From Crocinitomicaceae bacterium (GTDB lineage: Bacteria; Bacteroidota; Bacteroidia; Flavobacteriales_G; Salibacteraceae), in contig JAAZVO010000095.1 in assembly GCA_018623405.1 (NCBI GenBank), positions 1-8,954 on the forward strand: DNA of 8,954 nt, read 5' to 3'. Positions 5,335 through 8,954 of the stretch are shown here, piece after piece (within the stretch, counting starts at the first letter, position 1; each line of letters begins with the position of its first letter). Below the pieces are notes generated by a model. It saw only the letters and a list, made by a program, of their open reading frames with translations, searched no databases and was not told the DNA's origin. The translations under genes were made by a program, and so were the position numbers.

Positions 5335-5955
5335 TTACAGTTTAATAGGGCTATCCATTATGAAGTTTTCTCCAAGTTTTTCTACAGTAGGAGAAAGAAT
5401 AGCCTTGATATTTTCTTTGGCTTTTAAACTGTCGTGCATTACAATTATTGACCCGGCTGTTGTATTTCCAAGTATATTTTTCTTTACTGTTTCCGCAGAA
5501 ATATCCATACGGTAATCTTGTGCAGCAACATCCCAAATAATTATCTTAAACCTTTCTTTTAGCTCTTTTATTTGTGAGACTTTTATTTTCCCATAAGGAG
5601 GTCTATATAAGGTTGAATGAATTATTTCTGAGGCCTTTTGTACATCCTCTAAATATTCTTTTGTTTGGGTTTGCCAACCATTTAGGTGATTATACCCGTG
5701 ATTGCCTATTCCATGACCATCATTTATAATTTGTTGAAATAAATCTGGGTAAGATGCTACATTTTTTCCTAAACAGAAGAAAGTGGCTTTAGCATTGTGC
5801 TGCTTTAGGGTTTCTAAGATAAATGGGGTAGTTTCAGGGTTTGGGCCGTCATCAAAGGTTAGATAAACCCTGTTTTCTTTTTCAGGAATTTTGAATATTA
5901 AGTCTTTATAAAAAAGCCTCCCAATTTTAGGAGGCTTTATAAAATCTAGTTTCAT
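5335..5955 (-). CDS. Polysaccharide deacetylase family protein (NodB domain, CE4)
   Basis: A 206-residue NodB-homology enzyme covering one domain almost end to end. Conserved motifs appear in order: TFDDGPNP (33-40, Asp35/Asp36), NHGYNH (85-90, His86 and His90 as metal ligands), RPPYGK (118-123), IIWDVAAQDY (139-148) and IIVMHDS (170-176, His174). All metal-binding and catalytic positions of carbohydrate esterase family 4 appear present, so de-N-acetylation of a GlcNAc-containing glycan is the likely reaction. There is no signal peptide or membrane helix. The N-terminus (MKLDFIKPPKIGRLF) resembles short Bacteroidota homologues, so it may act in the cytoplasm, perhaps on a lipid-linked precursor. 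The start ATG overlaps the stop of the upstream GT117 gene by 1 nt (TAATG), which indicates coupled translation and suggests work on the same glycan. No other Met start occurs before residue 150, which supports this start. The gene converges on the sulfur operon. Confidence 0.92.
   Translation of the reverse strand: MKLDFIKPPKIGRLFYKDLIFKIPEKENRVYLTFDDGPNPETTPFILETLKQHNAKATFFCLGKNVASYPDLFQQIINDGHGIGNHGYNHLNGWQTQTKEYLEDVQKASEIIHSTLYRPPYGKIKVSQIKELKERFKIIIWDVAAQDYRMDISAETVKKNILGNTTAGSIIVMHDSLKAKENIKAILSPTVEKLGENFIMDSPIKL
5913..5938 (-). terminator. Rho-independent terminator-like hairpin inside the start of the deacetylase gene
   Basis: A perfect 9-bp stem pairs AAAGCCTCC (5913-5921) with GGAGGCTTT (5930-5938) around an 8-nt loop. 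Read on the minus strand, the stem is followed by TTTATAAA, giving a T-rich tail. It lies about 17-42 nt past the GT117 stop codon, where a terminator for that gene would be expected, yet falls in codons 6-14 of the coupled deacetylase. It could end part of the transcripts and lower deacetylase expression relative to GT117. Ribosomes translating through from the coupled start would tend to melt it, so it may act as a translation-dependent attenuator. The role is inferred. Confidence 0.6.
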
Positions 5956-8954
5956 TACATTTTTGAGGAGAAGATAGGTTGTAACCTATCAAACTCAGCT
6001 TTTATTCTTCCACCAAGCTCTTCTTGTTTATAGATATCGTTAGTTAATTGACTTAACCTGTAAAGCACACTAATTGCTTGCTGACCTTCATTTTTTATTT
6101 GTTTGTAGTACTCATTTGGAAGGTTAAAATAGTAGTCACATTCCTCAGTGTACATTTTAAATAATATTTCTACCAGGGCATTAGCTTTATCATTTTCCCC
6201 CATTTTGTAATAGGCTTCTATTGTAGGCATAATAAAGAAGTTATAAGGAATATTTTCATGAGGCATTAACTCAACACATTTATCCAACACCTCTATAGCT
6301 TTATCTTTCTTTCCTTCTCTAAATAAAGCATCGGCTAGCCTAGCGAAGTTATTTCTAAGGTTCATGCACATTCTTCTGTTGTTTTCATCCATATAAACCG
6401 CTGGGTCTTGCATGTTGCCATATTGAAATTTATTCATCAGGTTTTCATACATAATATCGGTGTTTACATAGCCTGTTTGGCCATCGCTGTTATTTGCAAC
6501 AAAAGGAACTAATCTATAAGCCAAGCCTTCAAGTTGAAAATACTTTTGAAGTCCTATGTATGCTCCACTTCCTGTAGTTATAGCAAAGTATATTGGCCTA
6601 TCCCAATTAAAGTTGGCCAAAATATCCATGATCATCATATCCTTTTTCAGGATGAAATTTTTCTTGTAAGACCAAGTAATTTCGTCAACAACTTTATCTT
6701 TCATTTCTTCAGGAACAGTTCCATCTGCTAACACTTTTTCCTTATCAACTTTTAAGCTGAATTTTGTAGTAGGGAAGTAGTTAAGCCTTTGTCCGCTTCC
6801 AAAAGGTTGGGCATTCTTATCGTCTGAAATAAAATCAATTACCCTTTTAATATCTACATAAACATCTTTAGAGTTTCTATCCACAACGGGTAAATAATCT
6901 CTTGTGCCTTGCCTGTATTGTTTTGGGCTTAAGCTAAATGGAGCTCTTTCAGAATCATAGGCTTTTCTATCCATTTGCTCAATGTACCAATCTGTATTTA
7001 ATAAGCTTAGGTTTATAACTCTTACATCAGTTCTGTAACCTTCAACCTCTTGCACGTACCAAAGTGGGAATGTATCATTATCTCCATTGGTAAACAAAAT
7101 GGCGTTTGGTTCACAAGAATCTAAATAGGCTCTAGCAAAATCTCTCGCTGTGTACCTGTCAGATCTATCGTGGTCATCCCAACCTTCTTTTGCCATAATT
7201 GTTGGCACAGCAAATAAACAAACCAAGGTTGTAGCGGCTGCAGCTACTTTAGGGTCGAGCTTTATGTTTTCGGTTATTGTTTCAAATAAGGCATATACGC
7301 CTAGCCCTATCCAAATAGCAAAAGCATAAAAAGAACCGGCATAAGCATAATCTCTCTCTCTTGGCTGAAAAGGATATTGGTTTAGGTATAAAATGATAGC
7401 TAAACCTGTGAAGAAGAAAAGCATCATTGTAATTGAGAAGTCTTTTTTGTCTTTTTTAAACTGAAACCAAAGGCCTAATAAACCGAGGATTAATGGCATA
7501 AAGAAAAATTTATTTCTCGCTGGGTTATTGGCAAAATGCTCAGGTAATTTATCATCACTTTGCTCACCCAATCTCATATTATCTAAAAAGGTAATACCAC
7601 TAATCCAGTTACCATCGGTAAAAGAACCATGGCCTTGAATATCATTCTGTCTTCCTGCAAAATTCCAAAGAAAATAGCGGATATACATCCAATTAACTTG
7701 ATGAGAAAAGAAGAAGGTGAGGTTCTCCCCGAAAGTAGGTTTGTTAATAGTTTGCCCATTGTACCTTACTGGTCTTCCTTTAAAATTGCTCCAATTTTTA
7801 TAAGCATTTACGTGCTTATTGTCTGAGCTCCACATTCTTGGGAAAATCGTTTTAAACTCTGATGCGTAATTAGGAACAGAGTTTTTCCTATCATCAGATA
7901 TGTAATAAATTCCTTTTTCAAAATCAGGGGAATAAACAGGGTCACCATCTGTGTAAGGTTCGCTTGCATCTAACGGAGAATTAAAGTAATGACCATACGC
8001 TAATGGCTGTGAGCCGTATTGTTCACGATTTAGATAAGATAAAAGGTTAAACACATTTTCAGGGTTGTTTTCATCCATAGGAGGGTTGGCTAATGACCTT
8101 ATTGTAATCATTGCATAGGATGAATAACCTATTAAAATAACTGTAATACAAAGTGTAACAGTATTGGCCAAAACTTTTTGAGTTTTTGCTGTGTAATACA
8201 ATGCATAGCCAACTCCTGCCGAAAGGGCAATAATGAAAAATATTACTCCACTGTGGAAAGGCATTCCCATAGAGTTTACAAAGAATAATTCAAACCAAGA
8301 GGCTACTTTAACTACTCCGGGAATAATTCCTTTTTGAACAAAACCTAAAATTACTACAGAAACTAAAGAGGTAATTGCAATACCTTTTGGGGTAACCTTG
8401 TACTTTTTGAAATAATAAACGAAAGTTAAAGCAGGGATGGCTAGTAAGTTCAATAAATGGACTCCAATTGAAAGCCCCATCATGTAAGCAATAAAAACAA
8501 TCCATCGCACAGATCCGGGATTATCTGCATTTTCTTCCCATTTTAAAATAGCCCAAAAAACAATTGCTGTAAATAATGATGACATGGCATAAACCTCAGC
8601 CTCAACTGCAGAAAACCAAAAGGTATCAGAAAAAGTATAAGCTAAAGCCCCAACTAAGCCGCTTCCTAGAACAGCAAATTGCTTACCTGCAGAAAACTCT
8701 TCTTGATTAGATGATGATAATTTTTTTCCAAAATAGGTAATGGTCCAAAAAAGGAACATTATGGTAAATGCACTACTTAAAGCAGAAATTAAGTTTACTG
8801 CGTAGGCAGCATTCATAGGGTCAGCAAACATGCTAAAAATCCTGCCTATCATTAAAAATAGGGGTGCTCCGGGAGGGTGCCCTACTTCTAGTTTGTAAGA
8901 TGTGGCAATAAATTCCCCACAATCCCAAAAACTTGAGGTGGGTTCCATTGTTGA
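5955..8954 (-). CDS. DUF2723 / glycosyltransferase family 117 membrane protein (5' partial)
   Basis: A large multi-pass membrane protein whose start lies beyond the right edge. The frame continues to base 8954 and the first visible Met (codon at 8946-8948) is internal, because family members begin about 40-60 residues before the hallmark SFWDCGEFIATSYKLEVGHPPGAPLF (here residues 6-31 counted from that Met). Hydrophobic segments follow at about 47-72, 91-110, 120-135, 148-178, 190-206, 232-253, 262-283, 481-495, 506-522, 537-556 and 568-584. A conserved soluble region comes next, with AILFTNGDNDTFPLWYVQEVEGYRTDVRVINLSLLNTDWY (616-655). The C-terminal ~140 residues are helical and TPR-like (LADALFREGKKDKAIEVLDKCVELMP). 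The fold belongs with GT-C enzymes, which use lipid-linked sugars to glycosylate proteins or glycans outside the inner membrane; the acidic DCGE loop is the likely catalytic area. The exact sugar and acceptor are unknown. The stop overlaps the deacetylase start by 1 nt. Confidence 0.92.
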   Translation of the reverse strand, partial: STMEPTSSFWDCGEFIATSYKLEVGHPPGAPLFLMIGRIFSMFADPMNAAYAVNLISALSSAFTIMFLFWTITYFGKKLSSSNQEEFSAGKQFAVLGSGLVGALAYTFSDTFWFSAVEAEVYAMSSLFTAIVFWAILKWEENADNPGSVRWIVFIAYMMGLSIGVHLLNLLAIPALTFVYYFKKYKVTPKGIAITSLVSVVILGFVQKGIIPGVVKVASWFELFFVNSMGMPFHSGVIFFIIALSAGVGYALYYTAKTQKVLANTVTLCITVILIGYSSYAMITIRSLANPPMDENNPENVFNLLSYLNREQYGSQPLAYGHYFNSPLDASEPYTDGDPVYSPDFEKGIYYISDDRKNSVPNYASEFKTIFPRMWSSDNKHVNAYKNWSNFKGRPVRYNGQTINKPTFGENLTFFFSHQVNWMYIRYFLWNFAGRQNDIQGHGSFTDGNWISGITFLDNMRLGEQSDDKLPEHFANNPARNKFFFMPLILGLLGLWFQFKKDKKDFSITMMLFFFTGLAIILYLNQYPFQPRERDYAYAGSFYAFAIWIGLGVYALFETITENIKLDPKVAAAATTLVCLFAVPTIMAKEGWDDHDRSDRYTARDFARAYLDSCEPNAILFTNGDNDTFPLWYVQEVEGYRTDVRVINLSLLNTDWYIEQMDRKAYDSERAPFSLSPKQYRQGTRDYLPVVDRNSKDVYVDIKRVIDFISDDKNAQPFGSGQRLNYFPTTKFSLKVDKEKVLADGTVPEEMKDKVVDEITWSYKKNFILKKDMMIMDILANFNWDRPIYFAITTGSGAYIGLQKYFQLEGLAYRLVPFVANNSDGQTGYVNTDIMYENLMNKFQYGNMQDPAVYMDENNRRMCMNLRNNFARLADALFREGKKDKAIEVLDKCVELMPHENIPYNFFIMPTIEAYYKMGENDKANALVEILFKMYTEECDYYFNLPNEYYKQIKNEGQQAISVLYRLSQLTNDIYKQEELGGRIKAEFDRLQPIFSSKM

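Noticed and set aside
5351..5536. Small minus-strand frame inside the deacetylase gene
   Set aside because: It is a shifted reading of the NodB domain region with no independent support.
8946..8948. Met codon as the true start of the GT117 protein
   Set aside because: It lies just before the hallmark SFWDCGEF motif. Homologues have an N-terminal membrane segment before this point, and the frame stays open to the window edge.

Overview
The window is AT-rich, gene-dense DNA from a member of the Bacteroidota, most likely the Flavobacteriia/Cytophagia side. Three lineage markers point there: a gliding-motility-associated type B C-terminal sorting domain (type IX secretion, T9SS), a PorP/SprF-family outer-membrane protein, and a large DUF2723 (glycosyltransferase family 117) membrane protein. 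Short or absent Shine-Dalgarno sequences and a TTTG/TAnnTTTG-like promoter fit the same group. Genus and species cannot be named from the sequence.

Region 1 (1-2238, + strand) is the 3' end of a large secreted repeat protein with SprB-type and Ig-like repeats and a CHU_C sorting domain. It is followed 1 nt later by its probable secretion/anchoring partner of the PorP/SprF family.

Region 2 (2239-5293, + strand) is a compact operon for persulfide (sulfane sulfur) metabolism. It encodes an ArsR-type regulator behind a palindromic operator, a persulfide dioxygenase-rhodanese fusion with the CstB layout, two small single-domain rhodaneses, a rhodanese lipoprotein and a thioredoxin. The operon carries five rhodanese domains, four with a catalytic cysteine and one without, apparently split between the cytoplasm and the far side of the inner membrane. 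The likely logic is that the repressor senses reactive sulfur, the dioxygenase oxidises low-molecular-weight persulfides to sulfite, and the rhodaneses and thioredoxin move and reduce the sulfane sulfur.

Region 3 (5265-5334) is the convergent junction. It holds a perfect 20-bp inverted repeat around a 13-nt loop that resembles two insertion-sequence ends pushed together. The repeat supplies the last codons and the stop of the thioredoxin gene, which therefore lacks its normal C-terminal helix.

Region 4 (5335-8954, - strand) is a DUF2723/GT117 membrane glycosyltransferase that runs off the right edge of the window. It is translationally coupled by a 1-nt overlap to a small polysaccharide deacetylase. 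A strong terminator-like hairpin lies inside the first codons of the deacetylase gene.

No tRNA, rRNA, CRISPR array or complete mobile element was seen. There is no gene-free stretch longer than 300 bases.
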